A program made the position numbers and the translations under genes. Positions 36,972-50,741 of a stretch of DNA of 64,000 nt are shown piece by piece. The notes beneath the pieces were generated by a model, which worked only from the letters and a program-made list of their open reading frames with translations, had not been told where the DNA came from and did not search any database. The stretch is from Bombus terrestris (taxonomy: Eukaryota; Arthropoda; Insecta; Hymenoptera; Apidae), in contig NC_063271.1 in the NCBI RefSeq assembly GCF_910591885.1, forward strand, positions 18,035,001-18,099,000. The letters are read 5' to 3'. Each line of letters opens with the position of its first letter. The stretch's first letter is position 1.

Positions 36972-37863
36972 GGTTGGTACAAGATTTTATAGAAAAAGGC
37001 AATCATTTGACTCTGTACCCGTAAAATTTTTGTACGACAATGAATTTTTTTGATTTGATGAAGTCCATGTCATTTTCTATCTAAGCAGTTGATTGTTTGA
37101 GAACATTCATGGTTACCATTTTTAGCTCTTTGATAATAATTCGAATTCACAATGTTAGTTGCGATAAAAAATCTCACAAGTAGAAAACGACTTTGCGGAA
37201 AAGTTTAATAGAAACCGTCATAAGACACGTTCTATTCTATATACATAGACAAATATACGTAGACTGTATGACAATATTTCATAAAAATATGTAACTACGT
37301 ATTATTCAAATACAGATCGTTAGTATTGATTAAAAAGTGATTAACCTGGATGCATTAGAAACTGTGAGAAATTGGATACATGTCACTTAAATTTCAGAGA
37401 TTACGAGGGAGAGAAAGGGAGAGAATCAGACAGACAGGATGCATTTGTATTAATCGATAAATTTATGTTCAAGTATGTTATAAGAATAATAATAAGGTAC
37501 ATGAATTATATCACAATTAAAGATACCTGATTTTCAATGTAAAAAAGCGAATTTTTCATTTTTTATGCAGCATTTGAGATCTTAAATCTGTAATAGAATT
37601 GTTGGACCTCATTAATATACTAATTGTCATAGTAACATCTCCATTAAAAATGAATTTTACATTCTCATAGTTACGATTTTAAAATTCATAGTTTATCAAC
37701 GAATATTTGCGTACATTGTACATTGTATATAGTTCACTGCTTCTTGCCTTTAGTAGCTTTATTGAAGGTATTTTCATTTCTATTGTCATGTTTGTCTTTT
37801 ATTCTGCTAAGCTAATTAAAATCATATTTTTGTTATTGAAACGTACGTTACTTTGATTTCTAG

Positions 37864-38025
37864 ACACAGTGCTAGTGCAGCAAGTGGACTTTCTAGAAAC
37901 TATTCTAGAGGAAACATCCGACGATCTACAAAGCGATTCCGATCGAAGTGGAACTACATATTGGGTGGGCTCAGACTCTGAAACCGAAAGCGTGATACAT
38001 ATACGGGCGAAGCAGAGATTGGCTG
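37864..38025 (+). CDS. Long gene, coding exon 2
   Basis: A symmetric phase 1-1 exon of 54 codons with acceptor TTTCTAG and donor CTG|GTAAGA. The peptide reads DTVLVQQVDFLETILEETSD, then an Asp/Ser-rich stretch, YWVGSDSETESVIH and IRAKQRLA. The acidic/Ser segments contain casein-kinase-2-like sites. Because it is symmetric it could be skipped without changing frame. Confidence 0.8.
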
Positions 38026-40182
38026 GTAAGAAATAAAACACGATGTGTTAAATATAATATATTTCTCTGACTGATGTGTTTGCCATGTATTGTCTAACGA
38101 TAAGTCTAAAAATACCAGAATTGTTGGATTACATCGTCGAATATCAATTTGGCAACTAGTCTAAACATGGCGACTGTATATCATTTGTCTCGTTACCTCT
38201 TAATGAAGAAATTTTGCAGTAGAATTCTAATAAAACGATCCATTTTACATCATTTTTTAATAGAAGCATTTTGTTTTCCTTCTGTTTATAATTTTTGCTT
38301 TTAGTTGTGTATTTTGTTATATTATAAGGAATGCATTCAACAATTAATTGTCAAGTTCGATGATTTATGCAATCCGAATGCAGCTATTTTTAATAACTAA
38401 TTATCGTGTACGTCACGTTGTTGTTCGTTATGTTATACAGTTAGACCACAGCGGAAGTTATTGACTTGATTTATTAAATGATAGCAATTGACTGACTTAT
38501 TGTTCATCGAACAATTGTTACTTAGTTGCGTAGAATTGAATATATTGGTAGACATTGTTGTTCAGATCATTTACTTGAGCGTCGAAATTGAACTTTAACT
38601 TGTTAAAAATAAGATTTATTAGTCTCAGAATAAATAGTATTGTTCGGTTATCGGAACAGTATATTTTTCTTCTCTGAAGAGAAGAGGTTTAAAAAGAGTA
38701 CAGGCAAGTATAGATTTGGAAAATTAACGAAGAAATGGAACTTAGTGGCGATAGGCGAAGGAATGTCTTTTCATTGATTTTTCTTTCTTTAGGTATAGCA
38801 TTGTATCGCTGAATGTTTTAAAACATATACTATTAAAAATAAATGAAAGTATGTTTTTTGTTTCGGAGTATACGGCATATATAAGTATGTATTTTGTGAA
38901 ATCTCATTCTCTCGTTACTCGGTACTCGAGTTGGTAAACATTGTTCTCCGGAAGTTCACTTTCTCTTTTCAGTTTGAGCCTACAATTCATTGATTCTTGG
39001 AGAATGAAACCGTACCGTTCGTAACTGATTCAAAGACAGTTATATCTCATGACCCATTTTTTCCTGTATATCTAATTGCGAACATTTATCATAAATGCAT
39101 TTGTTTCATATTTCCTGTGAAACAAATATTGTATAAATAGATTTCAGTTTAGATTACAGAAAATATTACATATACAGTTTATTGCTGTTATAAGAAAGGT
39201 ATAATATTTATTTTTATCCTTTTTCTTCCTTGCAGAAATTAATTCTTTAATTTGTACATATGATAGATGACAGAAGAAACAAAATTTCGAGAATTATTAA
39301 TTTTATATCATTGAAGTAATAATAATATTAGTAATTGGTATTGACGGAAAAATTTGCTTATTAAGTTAGTTAAATTTTCAATATTCTAATTATTACACCT
39401 TCAGTACTATCGATGCATACGTTGCATCATTTTAATTGTAAATAATGCTGCTGACGTAAATACACTCAAATCTCTTTCAACACGGTGCTCTGAAAACATG
39501 GCTCCGACATAAGAGAGAACGAATTAATATGTTACAAGATTATTGTATTACATTTTTGTTTTGGACAAGTTATATTTTAAATATTATCGTATAAAGTATT
39601 AAGTTATATTTTTGAAGAAGTAAACATTTTTTTCTTTTGGATAGTATTCTCTGTTTTATAACAATTTTTTGATTCACTAATATATGGTGGTAAATACGGC
39701 TAACAATTTCCGCAAATTTAATTTTTGCAATTTCTAATTTTAATTAAATTAGATTAAAATATTTTGTGAGAAATGTTGCATTTCAAAACATCATTGTTAA
39801 TGCAAATTAATATTTTTGTTGCCCCTTACTAATTTTTATGGTTGAAAGACTTGACTTCTTGAAGAGCTAATACTATAATTAGAAATTACACGCCAATTTA
39901 CCTATAATATAGCAATAGAATACAATTTAGCACGAATCTAATGATATAATCCTAATTATGGTATAACGTTATTGATACAACAACAACTACTGCTAATTAC
40001 AATAATTGAGATAATTAAGATAAGATGAGATAATTAATCCGACTATCTAAAAGTAAAAATGCGAAAAAAAGATTACAAAAAGATGTAAAGATAAACTGCG
40101 TGATTGAAATGATACAAGATATAAGAGACTTATTTGTAAGTTTTAGACTCTTGATATCGAACAAAGAAATACTACAATTGAA

Positions 40183-40314
40183 TTAATAAAAATTAGTATG
40201 TATTAATACAGGCATAAAGTATTCTCGCAAGGATCTTTTAATACGTTGCCACATGTTTTCTGCAGTAGTTGCCAACTTAAAAATGATTTCCTCGATATGG
40301 TTGTCTTGTGGCAT
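40183..40314 (-). mobile_element. Possible DDE transposase C-terminal remnant
   Basis: A 43-codon minus-strand ORF begins MPQDNHIEEIIFKLATTAEN, continues MWQRIKRSLREYF and ends in TAA. The pattern TTAENM-x-x-RI-x-x-(A/S)-x-R resembles the tail region of transposases that are common in hymenopteran genomes. It is too short for a firm family call. Confidence 0.3.
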
Positions 40315-40676
40315 TTCTTATATTACCCCTTACCCTTCAGATGTTGCCTGTTATTAAACACGTTTTATCGTTCTTCGAACTCGATTTAAGATTATTCTCC
40401 TAGCGGATTCCTTCGGCTATACGACTGTTGCAACGTATCGGTACGCCCGGTTGTCATTCCTCAGGCGTCATGTAATTTCTTGCAACAGCGGTCGTTCGTT
40501 AAATTTGAAACGATTTTTCATCCACGTCCAATCGATGGAGAATCATCGGTCGAATCTTGTTACAAATTATTTTACAATGAATCGCACTCAGCATAAAAGA
40601 AACATGAACGTTCGATTTTGATTCGTGTATCTTTACATGTAATTGGGTAATTGCATTTCAAACAATTAATGGTCTA

Positions 40677-40740
40677 CATTACAACGTTCATTTACAACGT
40701 CCATTTACAACGTCCATTTACAACGTTCATTTACAACGTC
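40677..40740. repeat. 13-bp minisatellite, five units
   Basis: CATTTACAACGT(C/T) occurs five times in tandem, the first unit lacking one T: starts at 40677, 40689, 40702, 40715 and 40728. It lies within intron 2 of the long gene. Confidence 0.9.
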
Positions 40741-42119
40741 TCCGCTATTGTCCTCACACCAGCACCGTTAAGTGTATTATTAGAAGCTGAAAGGTTCATA
40801 GAAATGTTCGTTGTGAAACTATTAATCGTTTTTACTAATTAATGTTGTATATGTATACGTATTTACGCAGTATCGTTGCAAGTAAATGTGGATTTAAAAT
40901 AAAACATTAATATTTTGATGCCACCGATATACATATTTATTGTATATGTACTTTGTTATTGTTTTTTATAATAGAAAATTTTTATTTTCAATACATATAT
41001 CACAGAATTTTTTAATATAAATACTGGTGAATTTCTCATTTCTCATTTTTGCCAGCGTCTCAGGCTTGAACAAAAATTATGATAAATGTATTTATTATAC
41101 CATTATTACAAATAGAGCTCTTTTTCTATTTGATAGTAAGATCAGTTGATGTCTACAATTCTACGCATGATTCTCTTCCGCTCCATCTAATATTAGATCA
41201 CCTTCAATGTGATTCATATAGGATTACCATGAACTAGTCGTTGAATTCCACGTGCATGCAATCATGCAAAAATAAACCGATAGGACAATGCGTCGTAGAG
41301 TAAATTCAATTGCTACAGTACGACCTGTAAAGAATTCCAAGCCGACTGACGCTGACGAGATGAGATTCGATCAGATACCGAAATACACGTGCAAAAGCGA
41401 CTCGTAGCGTTTGTCTTCTTAGATTCCTGGAAATATTCGTACACAATACTCCAAACTAAATTAGAATTTATCAACATTTGCATGAATTTACTACGTTATA
41501 TTAATAGTAAATTTTCTAATTTTTTAAAATATCGTCTACATTCGTTATTAATAATTCGCTGCTGGAATCACAATCAACATATTTCTTTTATTTATATTTG
41601 CTATTAAACTAGTTTTATATAAGCTGTTCATAATTCGACTTAGCATTTTCATATTTTCGTAATCAATAATTTTTTATAAAATAAAGATCATTTACGACAT
41701 CAAATGTCACAGATTTCTTCTTTATGACCTCTACGAGATAAACGATCAGGCATCTGTCTTGAGTTTGAGGATCACTGCAATCTCCGTTGCTTAGGCTATT
41801 CTGCAGTCACTTGTGTAGAGAAGTTTGTCGGGTATCAGGGATATTTTGGTCGATATTTAAGCGTCAGTAATTGTAAGCAATACTTTCAAAGCAATCGATT
41901 TTTTACGAAAGGTATTGAAAAAATCAAAATTGACATTCATACTTGTCAAATCTTATGAAACTAACTGTACTAGTACCGTTGGTGTTATTTCGGTACAAAA
42001 ATTTTAATCGATGAAATATGGTTAACAAACGATAATAGATCATTTTCCTCCACATAATCGGTGATTATTGTCGGTTATTATTGGCGATTAGAAATACGAT
42101 AAGAAGGATGGTAGTCTGA

Positions 42120-42460
42120 GAATTCTCTGGTTTGCGGTCTGGTTTATAAAGTCAAGTCACGGAAGTAGGTCTTCGACGAGAGGAGGCGGCCAATCGTCGC
42201 GTTCGTGTCGCTTTTACATGCTGCATCGGCGGACAGTCCTGTGTCGCAGCCAGGAAGTCGTAGTTCGTTCAACCGGAAGCAACGTTTACACGGTCACCGG
42301 TTGTCGACTTCGTGACCGTCTACCGACACGTGATCGACGACACGGGGCTTCGATAACGGCTCGTTAATCGGTAAACGACACGTTTCACGACGCGATCCAT
42401 TCGATCGCGACACTATCGCCGGCGATCGTTCCCTTAATGCTCTGAATTTGCATTTTTATC
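42120..42460 (+). promoter_or_regulatory. CpG-rich block with TATA box, possible internal promoter
   Basis: TATAAA at 42145-42150 is followed about 30 bp later by a CpG-rich stretch that runs to 42430 and contains a CACGTG. It lies 1.1 kb upstream of exon 3 of the long gene, in otherwise AT-rich intron. An internal promoter giving a shorter isoform is a reasonable inference. Confidence 0.4.
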
Positions 42461-43535
42461 ACCATCGTCATGGCTTTTGCACTGGAGATCAATTAGCTAC
42501 AACGTCGACGGCGTATTGCTCGATTAATCGAGAAATTTGATTTTATCGGCAGAGGGAAATCAAAACTTAAGCTTTGTTCAGATTAGTCGAGTCATTTGAA
42601 TTCAAGCAACTTTAAGCCATTTTTATCAATATGAACCTATAATTTACTTAGCTCGAACCATCATGCGAAGAATTAAAAAATTTGATGAAGGTCGTTTACA
42701 CTGTGAACTTTTTAACTGTTTTATGTAAACATCGGGAGTCCGGTTAGTTAAGTTTAAACGACTTTAAGTGAGATAACTTGAGTTGTATGAACACAAACTT
42801 GAAGTTAAATTAGCTGAATCGATGCGATTAAAATTTAAGTACCTTATCTAGTTTGAACGAAGTTTGAACGAAACAACGTAGCGAATTAAAGAAAGAACTT
42901 AAAATAGATATAATGTGACTTCAAAAGACGTCAGATTTAATTACGCATGTCTTTGCGGTTTTTACGATCGTTAATAAGCACACGCAATTAAACGTAATTA
43001 TGCCACGGACTTTTGTATGTAGGATAGAACTCAGGGCATATTGTCTCGAGTGAAAACGCAAATAGCAGCTTGAAATGTGTATCTACAAGGTTGCGTTTGC
43101 CATACTTCTCTGTTCTGTATGTTTAACAAATTAACATTTTTACAAATTCAATTTTTTAATGCAGTAATTTTTTAAATACAGTACAGTTCTGTTTGTTCTG
43201 ATTTTATAAATCTAGTCTCTGAAGCTCGTTTCTTTTTTTTAACAAGTGACAGTAGTAAATTTTATTTTTTACTAGCTACTCTTGGTAAAAAAATAACTTC
43301 ATTAATTCCATTTCACTGTCATCGAAACATTTTGCAAAACACGAATGCAAATTGGATCTTTCCAAAAATAGTCGCTCGAATGTCGAAAAGTAGAGTCAGA
43401 TCAGACCATTGTCTCGCTTTTATTTTCTCGATATCGAAGCGATTTGATTATTAGATACACGCATCGCGGGTACACTACACCTTTTCCCTCGTTATGTCGT
43501 TGACCGTTTCGTGTTTGTTGCTGATTTCTCGGAAG

Positions 43536-44043
43536 ACGAGAGGCTGGATGGCAGCGGAAGCGAATGCAATTCCGTGGTTCCGAAGAAGAGACGTCGAAAA
43601 CACAATGGTAACAGCGATCGAGAACATCAGGCTACCTTCGACGATTACCCACCATCACCGAGGTCATCGAGGTCGTCCGCCTCCTCAAGGTCTAGCTCTC
43701 TATTGCAATTCGAATCCTTAGAAAGGACCTGTGCCACACTGTCGCCGTCCAGTTACAGCTTCGATTCGCTGGAATATCCTAATCGATCAAACGCCTCTCA
43801 TCCTGAGAACACGTCGCCAGACAGCCTCGAGCAGGACTATGACAAGGTTTTACCAAACGGTTTTGGAAACATCGTAGATCACTTTTCCAGAATTAGACCT
43901 TACCGTAGCTTCGAAAGTCTGGACACTTGTCAAAAGGAAGAGGAGTTTGGTTCTGGTGGTCTCACCAACGGATTCACACCTTTGTACCTGAAACGAAACA
44001 TGGACCTGTCGAGAACACGTAGCAATGGCTACCACCGTCCAAG
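43536..44043 (+). CDS. Long gene, coding exon 3
   Basis: Phase 1 in, phase 2 out, 169 codons. The acceptor is TTGCTGATTTCTCGGAAG and the donor is CCAAG|GTAACG. It encodes a nuclear-localisation-like KKRRRKH, then a very Ser/Arg-rich segment (PPSPRSSRSSASSRSSS), then repeated FESLE/FDSLEY/SFESLD blocks. It ends LKRNMDLSRTRSNGYHRPR. The whole looks disordered and heavily phosphorylatable. The reading frame continues upstream of the acceptor, so an alternative longer exon cannot be excluded. Confidence 0.8.
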
Positions 44044-44844
44044 GTAACGTAAACATAGTTTATTTAATTTGGCAAGCGGTCGGAGTTTTCTTCATGCTAC
44101 GGTACAGCCTCTGTTGTTTGAATTAACAGGAAATTATGACTATTTATATGTATAGGAGATTTTCCGAACAGCAGAATATTCATGTTTCGTTATAACGATT
44201 AGATTGTATTTCAGAAGAAGTAATATAATAAAGCTTCATTTACCTAAAATCTATTTATTGGGACGAAATTAAGTGAAATTCAAAGTTTCATACAGTCAGG
44301 ATATAGATCATTTTCGTAATACCGATCCTATTATTCTGTAAGTCTATCTTCTGACTATTCCAATGCTTTATTATCTAAGAAATCAACAAATTTGACAAGG
44401 ATGTTTTTTGTTACGAGGCCCCGATCGACTTGGATTCGTTTCGCGATTGTCGAGATGTGGTCGTAGGTTTTCCTTGGCAACGACTTTCGAGAGCTTGCTA
44501 CATGACCCTCGCTTATTGACCAAGTTTCCGCAATCACGACCCTTAATAGATTTCCTTGACTTTTACTTTTAATTCGAGAAAGATCCAAAATGACACTCGT
44601 GGATGTTTCATCCTGATTATCTCATTGTGTCACGCTTACCACGACTCCACTAGAAAAACTAAATTAGGAAACTAAACTAAAAGAAAGATACGTTGATATC
44701 GAAATCTTGTGTAAGTTACCGTTCTGTCAGTTAAAAAAGAATTTGAATATTTCATTTTTCATTTTTCTCCATAGAATCGAACAACTTTCATAAACACTTA
44801 AGTCGAAGAGACTCGATGTAGTTGGATTTTTTCACACGATTCAG
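44044..44844 (+). other. Intron 3 of the long gene
   Basis: An 801-bp AT-rich intron that ends in a pyrimidine tract and CAG (TTGGATTTTTTCACACGATTCAG, split as TTGGATTTTTT and CACACGATTCAG). This acceptor, unlike the TAG at 44819-44821, preserves the phase from exon 3. Confidence 0.7.
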
Positions 44845-47736
44845 GGACTTTTGGCACGAGGACGAAGAATACGAAGACGATGTTGGCGACGAGGACCTTG
44901 ACGAAGAAGATCGTATGCTAAACGACAATCGATCCGGGGCGGAGCTCGAGGATCGACTGATGGTGTTCGGCGATTCCGCGTGCAACTACGCGACGTCGCT
45001 GGATTATCGGAATACGATCGACCTACGAGAGATCGGTGTCGAGTCGAAAAGGGACGCATTGTTGGACCTGAAATCTGGCCAAACGGCTGTGTCGAGTTCG
45101 TTTCGCCTGCTGCAGACTAGATTAAATATAGCCGGCAATATGGCGCACGGCCGTAACAACATGGTCGCCGATCATCATCATTACCACCATCATCAGCTGC
45201 AGCAGCAGCTCCACAGTTACGAGCAGCACGAGCAGCACCAGCGTCAAGGGTGGAGCAACGAGGAGTGCTTTAATTTTAGATTCACGGATAAATCTCAAAG
45301 CGCGCCCAGTCTGCCTAGCAGCGTCATCGAGTCCGCACACGGTCCACATTCGTTGGCCGCGTACGCATCCTCATCCAGAGCGACCTTCTTCGTATCCACG
45401 TCGAATTTGTTCGAGAATTATACAAGGGTAGCCAGCGTGCCCGTCGATTTGAATCTCTGCGGTGTCCACACGACGCACGATGATATACGTTACTCTCCAG
45501 TGAATTTGCACGAGCATCACGAAATGGCGGAAGTCTCCGTTGTTCAAAGTAAGAAGCGACTGGAAAGCAACGAGGAAATTCGACAGAACGGAGGCGAGGA
45601 GAGTGGACAAGCGAAGAACTCGTTATCGAGCTCGGTCAGAACGCAAGCCTCGCAGAACGCAATGGTAGATGGCGAGATGGACCGCGAGAAAGCGGAAGAA
45701 GAGCCGAAGGAAGATGAGGAATGCGTAGGAGAGCACTGTACAAAGCCACGAGAGATGAAACAAGTACCTTCGACGGTGAAGACGCAAGATCCAGGCAACT
45801 GTATACTCGACATGGCGATTGCTATGGAGAACGACATCGATTCGGTGGATGCAGCGATCAAGCAGTTGAAGCGCGAGGCCGTGGAAGTTACCTCGAATAA
45901 CACCAATACGTTATCTGGTATCGATGGTATTCAGAGGACTCCTTCCGGTAGACAGCGACCGTGGAAGGTAAAGAACAACGCGAGCTACGAGTTGGCTCAG
46001 CAATTCGAAATCGACGAGAGAAATTTCCGATCGAATAAATATCGTAAGGAGGTTGGTAACGATGGTGAAAAATCGCTGAAAAGTGGACGAAAACGAGTGT
46101 CAAACAACGCCAGTTACGAGCTGGCCCAACAGTGTGACTACATCAAGGCTCTTCAGTCTTCCAAAAGTGGATTCAGGCGGATGGATGCGTGCGACGAGTT
46201 GGAGGAATCGATTTCAGGACGATCCTCGCTGCTCAGAGTTTCCGATTTGGTGCAACAAATGAGTAGTAGCTCGACATCGAATCTACCGAGCTACAGCGAG
46301 CCGTATTTGGATACCAGGAAATATTCAAAGTCCGCGGAAAATATTTCCACGCAGTTCTCGATAGCTCCGTTCACCAGGATTCCGATTAATCAGCTGGGCC
46401 AGCGGCTCAAAAAACAGCAAGAGGAAACACTTTTCGGCCAGATAAAAAAAAACTCGGATCCATTTTCGGTTTATGGAGGCGATTCTAACGCCCGTGTTTT
46501 AGTAGACGATGAAATAGATTTACCCTGCTTGGAAACCAAACCCGTAGGAACTTCCAGCCTGGAGAGGGGCGTACAACGCGAGGAAACAAGCGTCCAGAAA
46601 CCTCAGAAACCTTTAACCCCGGAACGTGAAAATGTTGATTCCAACGCTTCCTATAAAACCGCGACTGCGGACGCGATTTCAAAGGACACGGATCAAGATA
46701 CAGCGAACGAGACGAGCTGTTCGAAAAGGTTGTTCATCGGTGATTTCTATCCGGAAAAAATCGTGCGGTTGCAGCAACAAGAGGAGGGCCGTTATGTGGA
46801 TTATCGGCCAGTGGAAGACGATCGTGCGGTCGAACTCGAAATCGACGAAAGTGGCGGCAAAAACGAAAGTTCTTCGATGATTCGATTATCATCGACTTCG
46901 TCGTGCAACGGTAGAAACAATGGAGAACTGTTGTGGAGAGTCGTGGTGGAAAAGCAGGCCGCGGAAAAGGATGCTCCTGTGAAGAAGGCTACGAAGGAGA
47001 AAGAGGTGGAAGAGGAGAAGTTACAGTACAAAGTGGAGAAGAACGAGAGAGAGCAAAAGAAGGAGGAGAAGGAGGCAACGGAAGCAGCGAGGGGACACAC
47101 TGTCCACGGTGTTCATTGCCCCCCACCCAACGGTAGCAGCAACAGCGACGGCCTGGAACTTGGTGAACGGAGTGGGAATCCAGCGGTGGCCGTGGCAGTT
47201 GATACGAATCATCGCGGTGTTCGCGACAAACGTCACGAGGAGAACGCGGCGGCAACAACTGCGCCGGTTAGCGTAGACGACAGGCACGAGGGCCACGCGA
47301 CTATGTCGGCCACGACAACCACAACGACACAACGTCCGTTTGTCGCGGCACCCATCGTCAAAACCGAGCCATCGGCGGCGAGATTCCAGCGGAATATGGT
47401 CGTCGACGCGTCGTCCGCGACCACGGTGAAGGAAGAGCGGAAAAAAGGTGGACTCGGTGGATTTCTCCAACGATTCTCGAGGCTTCGGTTCAGTGGTAGA
47501 TCGAAAGTGCCGCGATCCGAGGTGCAGAAGAAAAGTGATACGATCGGCCAAGTGAATCGCGCGAAGGTGACCGAGGAGAAGGTTAAAAAGGAGCCGGACT
47601 ATATTATCATACCGTTGCATCCTACCGAAGAGGAAAGGCAGAAACAAGACCAGAACACAGCTGCGGAGAGCAGAATAGACACCACCGGCAATGACAGAAT
47701 TGTCGCCGATGTTCAACGAAGTTCCTCCGTTATAAG
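44845..47736 (+). CDS. Long gene, giant coding exon 4
   Basis: One uninterrupted 2892-bp exon encodes about 964 residues. It opens with an acidic run (DFWHEDEEYEDD...). A His/Gln-rich low-complexity segment follows (DHHHYHHHQLQQQLHSYEQH, near 45170-45240), then a long Ser/Glu/Lys-rich region. The nonapeptide NASYELAQQ occurs twice, at 45977-46003 and 46106-46132, and a weaker NASYK follows near 46642. The end has a Gly/Arg motif (GGLGGFLQRFSRLRFSGRSK, near 47450-47510) and then DYIIIPLHPTEEE. No folded domain or membrane segment is recognised. The repeated short motifs suggest peptide-binding sites in a scaffold or adaptor. Minus-strand ORFs of up to 231 codons here are shadows. It enters at phase 2 and leaves at phase 2 (ATAAG|GTGAGT). 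Confidence 0.85.
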
Positions 47737-50700
47737 GTGAGTGTTTGATCTACCTTTTTCAAAAATCGTGCCATATTTCGTCAACGAATCGTGAATATAT
47801 TCGTTCTGTTTTTCTTCTATTTGCACCGGGCATCGCTTTGCGCGTCGATCGCGTTGACTTTGACCTCAACGATTGTTTACATGGTTTCGCGCGGGTATAT
47901 GGAATATAGAGGTAACATGAATCACGGTTCGTGCCGCCTTCTATGGCTTCTATACGTAAACATTTATCTCTCCGCCGGTGGAAAATATGTCGGCACCATT
48001 TCAGATTCTAAATACCATCGTTTATTTAATGTTCCCGGTACATTGTACGAGAAGACAACGAACGAATGTTGCGGAGGTATTCGCACGCGAACAACAATAA
48101 ACTTTGCGTCCGCGAACCGTATTCGTGGTCTGTAACCGAATCTCGGCTGCAAAATCGCGCAGACGTTGCTCGCAAGCTTATAACGTAATGTGTCTTATAT
48201 AATTAGCGGATTATGAAAGGAATTTGATACATACATATCGATACACGCCTTCTGTTTCTACCTGCTGTGTTGTTGCCGCTGATCAATGTACAGTATTGTG
48301 CAAAACTGATTGGATTACTACTACTAATTCTCGCAATAGCAAAGAAATATATTTTTAGATATTAATACAATAGCATTGCTAACGGTTATTTTAAATTACT
48401 TAATAGCGTCAAAGTTATTGAAATTTATTGAATGTTTTTATTCGATTATCAACGATGTGTTACGATACCCATAAACAGACGAACGGAATTTATTTCCGTG
48501 ATACGTCTCTCTAATAAGCAAGTGGTGGAAAAGAGGTCAGCGATACTAATCAAGTTTTCGTAATAGTAGTCAGAGCCGGCGAACAGCTGCCAGAGTAACG
48601 CGCCACCCACTTTTCTAGATCTTCTCCATTCGAATTAGATTTCACTGGCGGTTGATCCTCGCTTTTGGTGACGTCCCGCAACGGGATGCTAAATCTATCT
48701 GCTATTTATTCATCGTTTATCAACTGTCGACTTGTCCATGCATCGTCGTCTCTAATTTCTTTCTCCATCAGGCTTCTCGTTCGTTCGATAAATAACATTT
48801 CACTCTCGTTCGCGCGTACATTCCGACCATCGGCCCCTTCGATTCGTTTCTTTCCCCTATGCGCGCGAGCACATGGATGAACCAGTTCGCTTCTCTTAAT
48901 CGGATTTCACTCTCGCCTCGTTCCTCATTCCGTGTCGTTTCAACGTAATTCGATCTAATTGCATTCTGTAACAGCAAACGCCGTCGTTTAACCTTTATCG
49001 TATCCCTCTTCTTCTAACGAAGCATTTCCCTCCTGGAACCTCGATGAAGAATCAGCTAAAGAGGACCGGAGCGTCTCGATAATTCATAGAATCCGAATAC
49101 GGGATGTTAACAGAATCCAGGAGTTAAGGAATTCAGCAGAGCGTTCCATACACACTTGTCAAGAGTATGAATCAAAAAAATCACAAAAATCAGATATTGT
49201 TTCTCATAAGTTGTTTAAGAAGAGATAATTGCAAAGCCAATTATGAAAAATTTTAGATACGTAGGCTTACCGACAGAATAAGAGATAAACTGTGAATCAT
49301 TTGGACTCGATCAAATTACAACGTATTTGTGTTTGAAAACAGGCAGTGTTTATTCAGTCTGTTGTCGTCTGACGTTAGAATAAAGACATAATATTCGTGC
49401 GAATATTAAGTTGATGATTGTAGAACATAAGGTTGTCATAAAGTCACAACGAGTCTTTCGCTTTCTAGGACGAGGATAGTTGACGTTAAGAATTGTATAA
49501 AATACAAAATAAACATTGAATATTTTACAAATTTACGAATGATTTTTGGAGAAACGAGGACAAAATGTCGTTATCATAGAAAGTACAAAGTTTCTATCAA
49601 AATCTGATTAGTTAAAGATTAAGAGCAATCAAAACAGATTTGTAATTAAACTTTGAACAAATTTACCCTGGTTCTAATGGCATTGTAATCACGTATCCTA
49701 TTTGTGCATTACACATACTTTGCGGAGCATCACGGGGTTCGATTTGATATCTCCGGCAATTAATCTTAATCTCCATCACGACCCTTGTTCGTTAACGATT
49801 CATTTCCTTCGTAGTACGATGATCGCACAAGCGGCCTGTTCCCTTCATTCAGTATCGTTTGCTTCGACCAAAGAAATTTTAGGGAAGAAATCCCTCGAAT
49901 GATCGCGTGGTATTCTCTATCTGGCTGGTTTTTGCCTTAACTCTTCCATTACTCGATCCACATATTGAGGCCAGCTTCTCGGAACAGCAGGCGTAACCGA
50001 TCCCTCTTGTTTAGTTTTTACGAACATTCGTTTTATCGCATGAAATTTCATCGAATCAGCTCTTTTGTGCGCTTCCAGCTCCACTTTGATTCCGTTAGGT
50101 CACTCTTTCACTAGTGCGTTCTTTTTCTTCGAATGTATATGTGATAATGAAAATGTAAAATTTTATACTTTAATGTATACGTTAATGAATCACTTTATGC
50201 ATGTACGTGAGGTTTATAATAAATATGCGCTGAGTATATTTTCTTGCTATAATAATAGCTTGTTTTGCTTTAAAAAAAAAAAATTTTGTTTCAATATATA
50301 TAGAAGCGTGATTAATGGATAATGAATAATGGATAATGAATCGACATTACGTATATTTTCAGGTACTCTTCACGTATTACGCGACATACATTTTCTATGT
50401 GATGTCGTCTTTATAAATTTAACATTGTTTAGCAATGACAAGTACGTTAAAATCATAAAGTATTTCCACAAAAATAATCCCAAAGAACATTCAAGTCAGG
50501 AGATCAGTTCAGTGAATAGCAGAGATTCGATTTAAAAATTTAAATTTCGTTTCACATTAATTGAAAAATATAATACGTACAGAGATTAATACAACATGCA
50601 GCTGTTTCAGAATTGGTTTCAGAAGCATGTTGAATAGAGACATTTATTGCATTCGTTAAATACTACATATGATTTTATAGACTTAGATTTTTCTTTTGTA

Positions 50701-50741
50701 ACGTTCTGTAAACATTTGTAAACATCTAGATTCTATGATTC

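Larger units (their letters stand above)
32328..37863 (+). other. Intron 1 of the long gene
   Basis: This 5.5-kb AT-rich intron contains two minus-strand features: the orphan exon at 33775-33951 and the elongase relic at 36260-36971. Otherwise nothing is seen. Confidence 0.6.
38026..43535 (+). other. Intron 2 of the long gene
   Basis: This 5.5-kb AT-rich intron contains a 13-bp minisatellite (40677-40740), a possible transposase scrap on the minus strand (40183-40314), a CpG-rich promoter-like block (42120-42460) and a complex block near 42930-43030. No other exon is seen. Confidence 0.55.

Noticed and set aside
44774..44844. Acceptors CATAG (44769-44773) and GATGTAG (44815-44821) for exon 4
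   Set aside because: The first leads to a stop within six codons and the second breaks the phase from exon 3. CAG at 44842-44844 fits both phase and pyrimidine tract.
47021..47716. 231-codon minus-strand ORF
   Set aside because: It is a shadow of the giant plus-strand exon, lies in its reverse frame and is rich in Arg, Leu and Val runs from the opposite-strand codon bias.
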